Part shown: positions 9,208-17,575 of the stretch, in pieces
Numbering within the stretch: the first letter of the stretch is position 1
Layout of the letters: the number at the start of each line of letters is the position of its first letter
DNA from: CAWJPY01 sp963844865
GTDB lineage: Bacteria > Acidobacteriota > Thermoanaerobaculia > Thermoanaerobaculales > Sulfomarinibacteraceae
Direction: 5' to 3'
DNA: 64,000 bases
NCBI GenBank assembly: GCA_963844865.1
Contig: CAWJPY010000012.1
Location: 1 to 64,000, forward strand
Notes under the pieces: model-generated
What the model saw: the letters and a program-made list of their open reading frames with translations, nothing else
What the model was told of the DNA's origin: nothing
Databases searched by the model: none
Translations under genes and position numbers: made by a program

Positions 9208-11664
9208 ATGGCGACCCTTCAGAGGGACGACGGCCTGCGCATCGGGGTGTTCGTCTGCGACTGCGGGCTGAACATCGCCGGGGCGGTGGACTGTGCGGCG
9301 GTGGCGGCGTACGCCGAGACCCTGCCCGACGTGGCCTGCGTGGTCCGCAACAAGTACACCTGCGCCGACCCTGGCCAGAACGAGATCAAGGACGCGGTGG
9401 CGAAGCACAAGCTCAACCGGGTGGTGGTGGCCTCCTGCACGCCGCGCCAGCACGAGCCCACCTTCCGCCAGTGCGTCTCGGAGGCGGGCCTCAACCCCTA
9501 CCTCATGGAGATGGCCAACCTCCGCGAGCACTGCTCGTGGGTCCACCCCGGGGACTGGGATGGCGCCACCGCCAAGGCCAAGGACCTGGTGGCCTCCGCG
9601 GTGGCCCGGGCGCGGTTCCTGGAGCCCCAGGAGGAGATGTCGGTGCCGGTGGCCCAGGCGGCGCTGGTGATCGGCGGCGGGGTGGCGGGGATCGAGGCGG
9701 CGCTGGAGCTCGCGGACGCCGGGCACCAGGTGGTCCTGGTCGAGAAGCAGCCGTCCATCGGTGGGATCATGGCCCAGCTCGACAAGACCTATCCCACCAT
9801 GGACTGCTCCATATGAATTCTCGGGCCTAAGGCCATCGATGCCGGTCGGCATCCAAACATCGAGCTCCTGACCTACTCCGAAGTGGAGGAGGTCTCCGGT
9901 TACGTCGGCAACTTCACGGTCAAGATCCGCAAGAAGGCGCGTTACGTGGACCCGGACCTGTGCAACGCCTGCGAGGAGTGCGCGAAGGTGTGCCCGGTGG
10001 TGAAGCCGGACGAGTTCCAGATGGGGCTGTCCAGCCGCAAGGCCATCTACATCCCCTTCCCCCAGGCGGTGCCCTGCTCCTACATCCTCAACATGGACGA
10101 CTGCCTGGGCATCAACCCCATCGCCTGCGGCAAGTGCGCCGATGTCTGCGAGAAGAAGGCCATCGACTTCGACGACCGGGACGAGATGGTGGTGCGCGAG
10201 GTGGGGGCCGTGATCGTGGCCATCGGCATGGAGCCCTACGACCCCACGGAGATGGACGAGTACGGCTACACCCGCTTCGAGAACGTCATCACCTCCATGG
10301 AGTTCGAGCGCCTGATCTGCGCCGGGGGCCCCACCGCCGGCCACTTCGTGCGGCCCTCGGACCACGAGCGCCCGAAGCGGATCGGCTTCATCCAGTGCGT
10401 CGGCTCCAGAAACCCCAGGATCGGCCGTCCCTACTGCTCCAACATCTGCTGCATGAACACGGTCAAGGACACCCTGCTCCTGGCGGACCACTATCCGGAC
10501 ACCTCGAACTTCGTCTTCTACCAGGACATCCGTGCCTTCGGGAAGAGCTTCGAGGACATGTTCCAGCGCTCGAAGGAGGCCGGCACTCGCTACATCCGCG
10601 GCCTGCCCGGGGACATCGAGGAGGACCCCGCTACCCGCAACCTCGTGATCACGGTGGAGAACACCACATCGGGGCGGATCGAGCGCCACGAGCTGGACAT
10701 GGTGGTGCTGTCGGTGGGGGTGGTCCCGCCCAGGGACCGGGACAAGATCGCCGGCCTGCTGACCCTCTCCAAGACCTCGGACGGCTTCTTCCTGGAGTCC
10801 CACCCCAAGCTCAAGCCCGTGGATGCGCCCACTCGCGGCGTCTTCTTCGCGGGCTTCTGCGAGTCCCCCAAGGACATCAAGGACTCGGTCTGCCAGGCCG
10901 GCGCGGCCTCCTCCAAGGTGGGGGCGCTGCTGAACGCGGGCAAGGTCAAGATCGAGGCCATCACCAGCGTCATCGACGAGGAGCTGTGCAGCAAGTGCGG
11001 CATCTGCGCGTCGGTCTGCCCCTACGGGGCCATCACCTGGCAGAAGAAGGAGGTGGCCAGGGTCATCGAGGCGGCCTGCGCCGGCTGCGGAAACTGCGGT
11101 GCCGCCTGCACCTTCGGCGCCATCACCATGCGCCACTTCACCGATACCCAGCTCCTGGCCCAGGTGCGGGCTGTGCTCGCGGAACAGCCCGAGGACAAGG
11201 TCTTCGCGTTCGCCTGCAACTGGTGCTCCTATGCCGGCGGCGACATGGCCGGCATCTCGCGCATCAGGTACCCCTCCACGAACCGCGTGGTGCGGACCAT
11301 GTGCTCGGCCCGGGTGTCCGAGGAGATGGTGTTGGAGGCCTTCCGCTGTGGGGCGCCGGTGGTCCTGGTCTCCGGCTGCCACTACGCCGACTGCCACTAC
11401 ATCAACGCCAACCGGCAGACCGTGGCCCGGGTGCAGCGGCTGTGGAACAAGCTGGAGAAGGCCGGGGTCCGGCCGGAGAGGCTGCAGCTGGAGTGGATCA
11501 GCGCCGCCGAGGGGCAGAAGTTCGCCCGGGTCATGACCCAGATGGAGGAGCTGCGCACGACGGTCACGGCGGACGAGATTGCCCATGCCCGCGAGGCACT
11601 GAAGCCCAAGCCCAAGAAGAAGGCCAAGGATGCCTCCGACGCCACGGAGACCGCGTCCGCATGA
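9208..11664 (+). CDS. hdrA: Selenocysteine-containing HdrA-MvhD fusion protein
   Basis: Read through the TGA at 9814-9816 as Sec203, this is an 818-residue fusion. Order: HdrA N-domain VCDCGLNIAG (about residue 16) and CTPRQHEP; FAD motif VIGGGVAGIEAA (about 156); TYPTMDCSI followed by Sec and ILGPKA; cluster motifs CNACEECAKVCP (about 252) and CGKCADVCE (about 308); CVGSRNP...YCSNICCMN (about 397-415); two [4Fe-4S] motifs CSKCGICASVCP (about 594) and CAGCGNCGAACT (about 624); then an MvhD domain with FACNWCSYAGGD, MCSAR and SGCHYADCHY. Known HdrA-MvhD fusions put the electron-entry domain on the flavin subunit. The ATG has GGAAAGGAG upstream. The lysine-rich C-terminus is variable. It is probably partnered with the HdrC and HdrB encoded downstream. 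Confidence 0.88.
9838..9853 (+). promoter_or_regulatory. Bacterial SECIS hairpin for Sec203 of HdrA-MvhD
   Basis: A perfect 6-bp stem GATGCC/GGCATC with a GGTC loop that starts 27 nt after the TGA, the same geometry as in the first hdrA. The five codons forming it (GAT GCC GGT CGG CAT) are identical in both genes, although nearby synonymous positions differ. Confidence 0.8.
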
Positions 11665-11730
11665 TGTGCCCGTTGGCGTTGCGCCTCGTGGCCCTGAACC
11701 ACTTCGGGAAGACCGGGGGAGGTGCGGCTC

Positions 11731-11788
11731 TCCGTCCCCGTCCGATGGGACATCCGGATTCGGGCACGGGCGCGGGGTCGGACGCGGG
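11731..11788. repeat. Dispersed intergenic repeat, family B copy
   Basis: Contains CCGTCCGATGGGACATCCGG, GATTCGGGCACGGG and TCGGACGCGGGG, matching the reverse complement of the copy near 9.05-9.1 kb with scattered differences. It lies in the 190-bp gap between the hdrA-mvhD fusion and the zinc-ribbon gene; nothing else is recognisable in that gap. Confidence 0.5.
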
Positions 11789-11854
11789 GAGGAGCGGATC
11801 GCGACCGGCGACGCGCCTTTGGTCGCGGCTCTGCCGCGTAGAAGAGGAGCGACC

Positions 11855-12010
11855 ATGGCAACCGTGACCGTCGAGACGTTCCGCTGCATGATGTGCGGCC
11901 ACGAGTACGAGGAGAAGGTGGAGAAGGGAGAGGACAAGGAGCGCTCCTGCCCCAAGTGCCGCTCCAACTCCATCCGCCACCTGAGGAAGAAGAAGGAGCC
12001 GGTGAACTGA
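11855..12010 (+). CDS. Small zinc-ribbon protein
   Basis: A 51-residue protein with two CxxC pairs, FRCMMCGHEYEEK and RSCPKCRSNSI, the layout of a small zinc-ribbon or rubredoxin-like fold. A basic C-terminal tail (RHLRKKKEP) follows. The ATG is preceded by GAAGAGGAGCGACC. Genes like this are often found inside Hdr and other Fe-S enzyme operons, but I do not know the function; assembly factor, metal chaperone or regulator are all possible. Being so short, it could be missed by automatic callers. Confidence 0.7.
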   Translation: MATVTVETFRCMMCGHEYEEKVEKGEDKERSCPKCRSNSIRHLRKKKEPVN

Positions 12011-12058
12011 GTGGACACGCCGGCACATCGGCCGTGAATGGCGACCGGGGAGGCTGTG

Positions 12059-12577
12059 ATGGCCACCAAGGCTGAGCGAGAGCGTCCGCCGGTGCGGGTG
12101 GACTTCGCCTTCAAGCGAGAGCTCGCGGGCAAGATCGAGGGCAACCTCGCCAACTTCTGCTACCAGTGCGGGGCCTGCGTCGGCGACTGCCCCGCCTGCA
12201 CCTACTCCGGCGGCGCCTTCAACCCGCGCGAGATCATGCTCATGGTGCTCTATGGCCTGGGCGGCGAACTCATCAAGGAGGACTCCATCCTGTGGCAGTG
12301 CACCAACTGCTACAGCTGCCACGAGCGCTGCCCGCAGCAGGTGAAGCCGGTGGAGGTGATCATCTCGCTCAAGAACATGCTCTCCGACGGGGGGTTCGCC
12401 CCGACCGCCGCCGAGCGGGTGATCAAGACCTTCCGGGAGACCGGGAGAACGGTTCCCTACAGCCCTGCCATCGACAAGCAGCGGGCCGCCTTCGGCCTGC
12501 CGCCCCTGCCCGAGGTGCCCATGGACGAGATCCGCGCCATCCTCGGCGACCGATCAGAGGAAGGAGGCGGCGAGTGA
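12059..12577 (+). CDS. hdrC: Heterodisulfide reductase subunit C-like protein
   Basis: A 172-residue HdrC-type subunit that carries electrons from HdrA to HdrB. Two ferredoxin motifs are visible: CYQCGACVGDCPAC and CTNCYSCHERCPQQV, followed by helical sequence with SLKNMLSDGGFAP. The ATG at 12059 follows GGGGAGG at good spacing; an ATG 21 bases earlier is in frame but has no ribosome-binding site. The stop overlaps the hdrB start (GTGA). With hdrB next door, this supplies the classical HdrBC pair for the selenoprotein HdrA subunits. Confidence 0.9.
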   Translation: MATKAERERPPVRVDFAFKRELAGKIEGNLANFCYQCGACVGDCPACTYSGGAFNPREIMLMVLYGLGGELIKEDSILWQCTNCYSCHERCPQQVKPVEVIISLKNMLSDGGFAPTAAERVIKTFRETGRTVPYSPAIDKQRAAFGLPPLPEVPMDEIRAILGDRSEEGGGE

Positions 12578-13461
12578 AGCGATACGCGTTCTTCCCCGGC
12601 TGCCTGATCCCGGCCCGCCACCCCGCCATGGAGCTGGCCATCCGCGAGACCCTACCCAAGCTCGACATCGAGATCGTGGACCTGGAAGGCGCCTCCTGCT
12701 GCCCCGACCCCATCTACTTCAAGTCCCGCGACAAGCTGGACTGGCTGACGGTGGCGGCCCGCAACCTGACGCTGGCCGAGGGACTCGGCCTGGACCTCTT
12801 CACCAACTGCTCCGGCTGCACCGCCACCCTGTCGGAGACCTACCACCTGCTCCAGGACCTCGAGCTGCGGGCGCGGGTCAACGAGCGCCTGGCCCGGATC
12901 GGTCGCGAGTACCGGGGCACCAGCAGGGTGCGCCACATCGCCACCCTGGTGCGTGACGAGGTCGGCTACGAGAAGGTGCGGGAGTCGGTGACGCGACCCC
13001 TGGAGGGGCTCAAGGTGGCCATCCACTACGGCTGTCACCTGCTGAAGCCCAGCCGCATCATGCAGGTGGACAACCCCGACGATCCCCAGGTCATGGAGCG
13101 CCTCGTCGAGGCCCTGGGTGCAACCCCGGTGCGCCACCGGAACTGGTACCTGTGCTGCGGCAAGGCGTGCCAGAGCGACGACATCCCGGCCAACATGATG
13201 CACGACCTCCTGGCCACGGTGCACGAGGAGGATGCCGACGTCCTGGGCATGATCTGCCCCACCTGCTTCGGCCAGTTCGATCACGGACAGCTCAAGGTGT
13301 CGCGTCAGTTCGGGGAGGATTACCACACCCCGCCCATCTACTACTTCCAGCTCCTGGCCTTCGCCCAGGGGATGCCGTACGACGGGCTGGGCTTCGAGAA
13401 ACAGCGTTTCAAGCCCGAGGGCCTGCGTCGCTTCGAGCGTGTGGGCTCCGCTGCGGGCTAG
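12574..13461 (+). CDS. hdrB: Heterodisulfide reductase subunit B-like protein
   Basis: A 295-residue HdrB-type subunit with duplicated CCG domains. Motifs seen are YAFFPGCLIPARHP, GASCCPDP, TNCSGCTATL, YGCHLLKPS, LCCGKACQSD and CPTCFGQFD. In HdrB these cysteines coordinate two non-cubane [4Fe-4S] clusters at the disulfide-reduction site. Its GTG start overlaps the hdrC stop and AAGGAGG lies just upstream. It closes the hdr operon and meets a convergent gene with a 4-base overlap. Whether the substrate is a heterodisulfide, a protein disulfide such as DsrC, or another thiol cannot be told from the sequence. Confidence 0.92.
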   Translation: MKRYAFFPGCLIPARHPAMELAIRETLPKLDIEIVDLEGASCCPDPIYFKSRDKLDWLTVAARNLTLAEGLGLDLFTNCSGCTATLSETYHLLQDLELRARVNERLARIGREYRGTSRVRHIATLVRDEVGYEKVRESVTRPLEGLKVAIHYGCHLLKPSRIMQVDNPDDPQVMERLVEALGATPVRHRNWYLCCGKACQSDDIPANMMHDLLATVHEEDADVLGMICPTCFGQFDHGQLKVSRQFGEDYHTPPIYYFQLLAFAQGMPYDGLGFEKQRFKPEGLRRFERVGSAAG

Positions 13462-13865
13462 ATGCCGAGCACCCCCGCTGCCTCCTCGAACTGCTCGGCC
13501 CGGACGTAGACCACATAGCCGAAGCGGCCGCAGTCGGCGGTCACGCCGCTGGAGGCGTAGACGTTGATCTTGGCGTCATACAGCTGCCGGTGGATGTCGG
13601 CGAGCGCCCCAAGACGGTCGTCTCCCCGGCACAGCAGTGCGTTCTCGGGGCCTCTGAGCTCCAGACCACGCTCCTCGGCCGCCCGTGCCAGGCGCGGGGC
13701 CGACTCCGGGAACAGCATGAGCTGGGTGCGTTGCTCGCCCATGGGGATGGCCGAGAAGGCGAGGAGCTGCACGCCGCCCTCCGCGAGGCTGGACAGCAGC
13801 CGATAGGCCTCACCTGGTTCGTCGTGAACGGTGACGTAGTAGTAGCTGGCACGCTCGACCTTCAT
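13458..13865 (-). CDS. Tandem ACT-domain protein
   Basis: A 135-residue protein with no enzymatic domain, made of two ACT-like repeats. The first contains YYVTVHDEPGEAYRLLSSL; the second contains ALADIHRQLYDAKINVYASS. ACT domains bind amino acids or other small ligands and usually regulate partner enzymes. GGGG-rich sequence precedes the ATG. It is convergent with hdrB, overlapping by four bases, so it belongs to a separate transcript. Similar stand-alone ACT proteins occur in many bacteria; ligand and partner are unknown here. Confidence 0.75.
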   Translation of the reverse strand: MKVERASYYYVTVHDEPGEAYRLLSSLAEGGVQLLAFSAIPMGEQRTQLMLFPESAPRLARAAEERGLELRGPENALLCRGDDRLGALADIHRQLYDAKINVYASSGVTADCGRFGYVVYVRAEQFEEAAGVLGI

Positions 13866-14096
13866 CGTGGCCCCCCCTGGAGATGGGTCGGTCGCCGTAC
13901 GACCGCACCATGGGAATGGTACATCACCCCTGCGCGATGATGATCATAGGAAGCATTCTGATGGGAGGCGCGTTGACCTCAGCCGAGCGTCGCTTTAGGG
14001 TGGGCCCAGGTGATCCCCGCCGACTGAGACCGGCGCGAGCTGAACGGACGGTGGTGCCGGCGGGCGCAGCTCCGCGCGCCGGCCCGGGGAGAGGAC

Positions 14097-15137
14097 ATGC
14101 GGTGCACACAGTGTCGGGATGTGTTTCAGGTCATCGGTGACGCGTTCAACGCATCCGTGGGCGTGGAGGAGACGCTGCAGCGGGTCGCCCGGGCCATGGT
14201 CGAGAAGTTCGAGCTCAAGGGCTGCCAGTTCCGGCTGGTGAGCCGGGACCAGAGGGTTCTCGAGCACGCGGTCTCCTACGGGCTCAGCCAGGCGTTCCTG
14301 GACAAGGGGCCGGTGGAGACGGAGCGCAGCGCGACCGAGGCCCTCGAGGGCCACGTCGTGATGGTGGCGGACTGCAGCTCCGACCCACGCATCCAGTATC
14401 CGGAGGCCCACGCCAGGGAGGGCATCGCCTCCCTGTTGACCGTGCCGCTCAACGCCCGCGGCGGAGTGATCGGCGTCATGCGGCTGCTGTCGGGTGAACC
14501 GCGCACATTCACCGACGACGAGATCGAGTTCTTCAAGGTCGCGGCGCTCTTCTGCTCGAGCGCCATCACCCGGGCCATGTTCCAGAGCATCCTCGAGCAC
14601 GTCACCCAGGCCATCCGGTCGTCCCTGGACCTCGACCGGGTCCTGGAGGCCATCGTGAAGGTGGTGGCCGAAGATCTGCGCGCCCGGGGCGCCAGCATCC
14701 GCCTGCTGGACCCCCTGGGCACCCACCTCGAGCTGCGGGCCGCCTACGGGCTCAGCGCACGCTACCTGGAGAAGGCGTCCGGAGATCCCGGTCGAGGCGT
14801 GTGGAAGGCGCTCGAGGGAGCATGCGTCCCGATCCTGGACGCGGCCAACGATCCACTGCTGAGGCACCCCGAGGAGGCGGTGCGGGAGCAGATCGCCTCC
14901 ATGCTCTTCGTGCCGCTCGCGGTGCATGCCGAGGCCATCGGGGTCCTGTCCCTCTACACCCACCGCCGGTATCGTTTCTCCGACGACGAGATCCACCTCA
15001 TGACCGCGATCGGCGAGCAGTGTGCGCTGGCCATCCGCAACGCCCAGATGTACGCCGACATCAAGCGCCGCTACGCCACTGTGGTGGACGAGTTCCAGGT
15101 GTGGTTCGAGCACTACTACACCCACCCGACCACGTAG
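14097..15137 (+). CDS. Tandem GAF-domain protein, copy 1
   Basis: A 346-residue soluble protein consisting of two GAF domains, about residues 20-165 and 175-325. The first shows LKGCQFRLVSRD, ADCSSDPRI and GIASLLTVPLNARG; the second shows ASIRLLDPLG and IASMLFVPLAVHAEAIGVLS. There is no kinase, phosphatase or DNA-binding output domain. GAF domains sense small molecules, redox state or gases. The ATG has GGGGAGAGGA just before it. It is a close paralogue of the next gene with the same length and domain order. The upstream region contains TTGACC at 13973-13978, a possible -35. Function unknown. Confidence 0.8.
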   Translation: MRCTQCRDVFQVIGDAFNASVGVEETLQRVARAMVEKFELKGCQFRLVSRDQRVLEHAVSYGLSQAFLDKGPVETERSATEALEGHVVMVADCSSDPRIQYPEAHAREGIASLLTVPLNARGGVIGVMRLLSGEPRTFTDDEIEFFKVAALFCSSAITRAMFQSILEHVTQAIRSSLDLDRVLEAIVKVVAEDLRARGASIRLLDPLGTHLELRAAYGLSARYLEKASGDPGRGVWKALEGACVPILDAANDPLLRHPEEAVREQIASMLFVPLAVHAEAIGVLSLYTHRRYRFSDDEIHLMTAIGEQCALAIRNAQMYADIKRRYATVVDEFQVWFEHYYTHPTT

Positions 15138-15159
15138 CTGCCGCGACGGCGTCGAGCTG

Positions 15160-15250
15160 GCCAGAAGGGATGCCAGGCACCGTCGAAGAAGGTTCGAGAA
15201 GCCGTATCGCATCATGTGTGGCCCTGCCTGGCACCCTTTCTGGTGCTCTC
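15160..15250. repeat. REP-like element, full-length copy
   Basis: About 90 bp bounded by TGCCAGGCACCGTCGAAGA and CCTGCCTGGCACCCTTTCTG, so the palindrome occurs as an inverted pair around a variable centre. The copy near 44.8 kb shares both arms and the tail TCTGGTGCTC. The remainder of the 15138-15461 gap has GGACGCGGACGGGGACGCGG (family B-like) at 15350-15370 and no gene. Confidence 0.75.
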
Positions 15251-15461
15251 GAAGCCTGTCGCCATTCCGCTGTCGCTGATCGCCGCATCGGCCCCGCTCC
15301 CGCAACGCCGATCTCAGCGAAGTGGCTCAGCCGGCAGAGGCTGACGATTCGGACGCGGACGGGGACGCGGGCGGGGGGAGCCCCGGTGGCGGGCCAGGCC
15401 GAGCGGAGGGAATCATCATCGGCCTTGAGGTGTCGTGTAGAGAGACAGGAACGGAGGCGTC

Positions 15462-16496
15462 ATGGATGACAGTCAGTCTCACCGCGTGTTCCGGGTGATC
15501 GGTGAGGCCCTGAACCTGCCCATCGGATCGGTCGAGATCCTGAGCAGGGTGGCGAAAGCGCTGGTCGAGGAGCTCGACCTGAAGGGCTGCCACTTCCGCA
15601 TGCTGAGTCGAGACGAGAAGGTGCTCGAGCATGTCGCGGCGTACGGCCTCAGCGAGGAGTTCCTCAACAAGGGTCCGGTGGACGCCGAGCGCAGCGTCGC
15701 CGAGGCGCTCGAGGGCCGGGTGGTCGCCGTCGCCGACTGCAGGTCGGACCCTCGGATCCAGTACCCTCAGGCATTCGCCACGGAGGGAATCGCGTCCTTG
15801 TTGACCGTGCCGCTGGCCACCCGCGGGCAGGTGGTGGGCGTGATGCGGTTGTTCAGCGCCACACCGCGGGAGTTCTCCGAGGAGGAGGTGGAGTTTCTCC
15901 GGGTCGCGGCACTCTTCTGCAGCTCGGCCATCGTCCACGCCATGTTCCACGAGATCCTCGAGCACGTGACGCACAGCATCCGGTCCTCCCTGGACCTGGA
16001 GGAGGTGCTGAACTCCATCGTCAAGGTGGTGGCCGAGGACCTCAGGGCGAAGGGGTGCAGCATTCGTCTCCTCGACGCCCACGGGGACCGGTTGGAGCTG
16101 CTGGCGGCGTACGGTTTGAGCCAGCGCTACCTGGACCAGACCGCCGCGGATCCCGGGAGCGGCGTCTACGAGGCGTTGCAGGGCGCCTGCGTGGCCATCC
16201 TGGACGCCGCCGGCGACGAGCGCATCAAGAACACCGACCAGGTGGCCAAAGAGAAGATCGCGTCCGTGGTGTTCGTCCCCCTGATGGTCCGTGACCAAGC
16301 CATCGGGGTGCTGTCCGTGTACACCCACCGTCGCTACGAGTTCTCCGAGGACGAGATCGAGCTGCTCTCCAGCATCGGCGAGCAGTGTGCCCTGGCGATC
16401 CGCAACGCTCAGATGTACGACGCCATCAAGCGCCGCTACGAGTCGGTCACGCGAGAGTTCCAGCAGTGGTTCGAGCAGTACTACGTCCACCCCTGA
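15462..16496 (+). CDS. Tandem GAF-domain protein, copy 2
   Basis: A 344-residue paralogue of the preceding gene, alignable from end to end: FRVIGEALN, LKGCHFRMLSRDEKVLEH, GLSEEFLNKGPVDAERS, ADCRSDPRIQYP, IASLLTVPLATRG, then a second GAF with CSIRLLDAHGDR and VVFVPLMVRDQAIG. Both copies keep a Cys in KGC and another in ADC, which could be redox- or ligand-responsive. The ATG follows ACGGAGG. The REP-containing spacer between copies suggests separate expression. The duplicate lies directly upstream of a peroxide-response operon, so stress or redox sensing is a reasonable guess but not shown. Confidence 0.8.
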   Translation: MDDSQSHRVFRVIGEALNLPIGSVEILSRVAKALVEELDLKGCHFRMLSRDEKVLEHVAAYGLSEEFLNKGPVDAERSVAEALEGRVVAVADCRSDPRIQYPQAFATEGIASLLTVPLATRGQVVGVMRLFSATPREFSEEEVEFLRVAALFCSSAIVHAMFHEILEHVTHSIRSSLDLEEVLNSIVKVVAEDLRAKGCSIRLLDAHGDRLELLAAYGLSQRYLDQTAADPGSGVYEALQGACVAILDAAGDERIKNTDQVAKEKIASVVFVPLMVRDQAIGVLSVYTHRRYEFSEDEIELLSSIGEQCALAIRNAQMYDAIKRRYESVTREFQQWFEQYYVHP

Positions 16497-16545
16497 GGAC
16501 ACCTGGCGCACTCCCCTGACGCGGTGACGATGACGTGGATCGGCC

Positions 16546-16560
16546 TCGGAATGTATCCGA
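16546..16560 (+). promoter_or_regulatory. Candidate PerR/Fur operator
   Basis: A perfect inverted repeat TCGGA-ATGTA-TCCGA lies 36 bp before the Fur-family regulator, in a locally AT-rich stretch that includes a -10-like TAGGAT. Fur-family regulators commonly control their own operon. The sequence does not match the canonical Fur or PerR box, so the role is inferred from position and symmetry. Confidence 0.4.
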
Positions 16561-16596
16561 AGTAGGATCTGTTGTTGATTCGGAAGGTGTGTGTCG

Positions 16597-17082
16597 ATGA
16601 GGGCGGCAGGAGAACGGCTCGCGCACAGGATCCGCTCGGCTGGCCTGAAGGTGACCGGCCCACGGCTCGCCATCTTGGAGCAGCTCGAGCGCGATGCCTC
16701 GCACCCCACCGCCGAACAGGTGTTGGCGGTGCTGAGGGAGGACCATCCCTCCCTGTCGCTGTCCACCGTCTACAAGACGCTGGAAGCGTTCCTGGGGGCC
16801 GGTCTTTGTCGCCGCGTCGTGGGCGATGACGCCAGGCTGCGAGTGGACGGTGTGATGAGGCCCCACGACCATGCGGTCTGCCGATCCTGCGGACGGATCT
16901 TCGACGTGGATCGGGCCCTGGATCCGCCGCCGCCGACCCGTCTACCCCATGGGCTGAGCGTCATCGGGATCAACATCCAGTACGACGTGGAGTGTTCGGA
17001 CTGCGGGGACCGCAGCGCGGTCGCCCGTCAATCCTCGCGTGATCATGACGAGAGAAACCACAAGGAGGTGAACCATGGCTGA
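16597..17082 (+). CDS. Fur-family regulator, PerR-like
   Basis: A 161-residue Fur-family repressor. N-terminal DNA-binding region: LKVTGPRLAILEQLE, HPTAEQVLAVLR and LSLSTVYKTLEAF. C-terminal metal/dimer region: PHDHAVCRSCGRIFD and VECSDCGDR, giving two CxxC pairs for the structural zinc. The ATG at 16597 is preferred to an in-frame GTG six bases earlier because GGAAGG (16582-16587) is correctly spaced for it. It overlaps the rubrerythrin gene by 8 bases. Pairing with rubrerythrin argues for a peroxide-sensing PerR role rather than iron uptake, but the regulatory-site residues alone do not prove this. Confidence 0.88.
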   Translation: MRAAGERLAHRIRSAGLKVTGPRLAILEQLERDASHPTAEQVLAVLREDHPSLSLSTVYKTLEAFLGAGLCRRVVGDDARLRVDGVMRPHDHAVCRSCGRIFDVDRALDPPPPTRLPHGLSVIGINIQYDVECSDCGDRSAVARQSSRDHDERNHKEVNHG

Positions 17083-17491
17083 GCTGAAAGGAACCAAGAC
17101 GCTGGACAACCTGAAGTACGCGTTCGCCGGCGAGTCCCAGGCCAACCGGCGCTACCTGTACTTCGCGAAGCAGGCGGACATCGAGGGCTACCCCGAGGTG
17201 GCGGGTCTGTTCCGGGATACGGCGGAGGGCGAGACCGGCCACGCCCACGGGCATCTCGACTACCTCAAGCAGGTGGCCGACCCGGCCACCGACATGCCGT
17301 TCTCCGATGTGGGGGAGATGCTCCAGTCGGCGGTGGCGGGGGAGACCCACGAGTACACCGACATGTACCCTGGGATGGCCAAGACCGCGCGCGACGAGGG
17401 CTTCGCCGAGATCGCGGACTGGTTCGAAACCCTGGCCAAGGCGGAGCGCTCCCACGCCGGCAAGTTCCAGAAGGCGCTCAACGAAATGTGA
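17075..17491 (+). CDS. Rubrerythrin (ferritin-like domain only)
   Basis: A 138-residue diiron peroxidase of the rubrerythrin family, reducing hydrogen peroxide in anaerobes. Ligand-bearing motifs are clear: FAGESQANRRY, RDTAEGETGHAHGHLDYL, AVAGETHEYTDMYP and AKAERSHAGKF. It lacks the C-terminal rubredoxin domain of classical rubrerythrin, so it needs a separate electron donor; the Fe-S protein encoded next is a candidate. The ribosome-binding site AAGGAGG sits just upstream of the ATG. The start lies inside the regulator gene, indicating coupled expression. A strong hairpin follows the stop codon. Confidence 0.93.
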   Translation: MAELKGTKTLDNLKYAFAGESQANRRYLYFAKQADIEGYPEVAGLFRDTAEGETGHAHGHLDYLKQVADPATDMPFSDVGEMLQSAVAGETHEYTDMYPGMAKTARDEGFAEIADWFETLAKAERSHAGKFQKALNEM

Positions 17492-17507
17492 GAAGGTCTG
17501 AGCACGC

Positions 17508-17537
17508 GCGCCGGGGCGGGAGCAGCCGCCCCGGCGC
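17508..17537 (+). terminator. Strong hairpin between rubrerythrin and Fe-S protein genes
   Basis: A perfect 12-bp stem GCGCCGGGGCGG/CCGCCCCGGCGC with a six-base loop. No T-run follows, so it may act as a partial terminator or an mRNA-stabilising structure that keeps rubrerythrin expression above that of the downstream genes. Confidence 0.5.
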
Positions 17538-17575
17538 CCGCACGACCTGAGCCGCGTCTGAGCCGAGGGGGGATC

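Noticed and set aside
8656..12153. Very long antisense open frame opposite the hdr genes
   Set aside because: Composition effect of GC-rich coding DNA; no family motifs, while the + strand has full Fe-S and flavin motifs.
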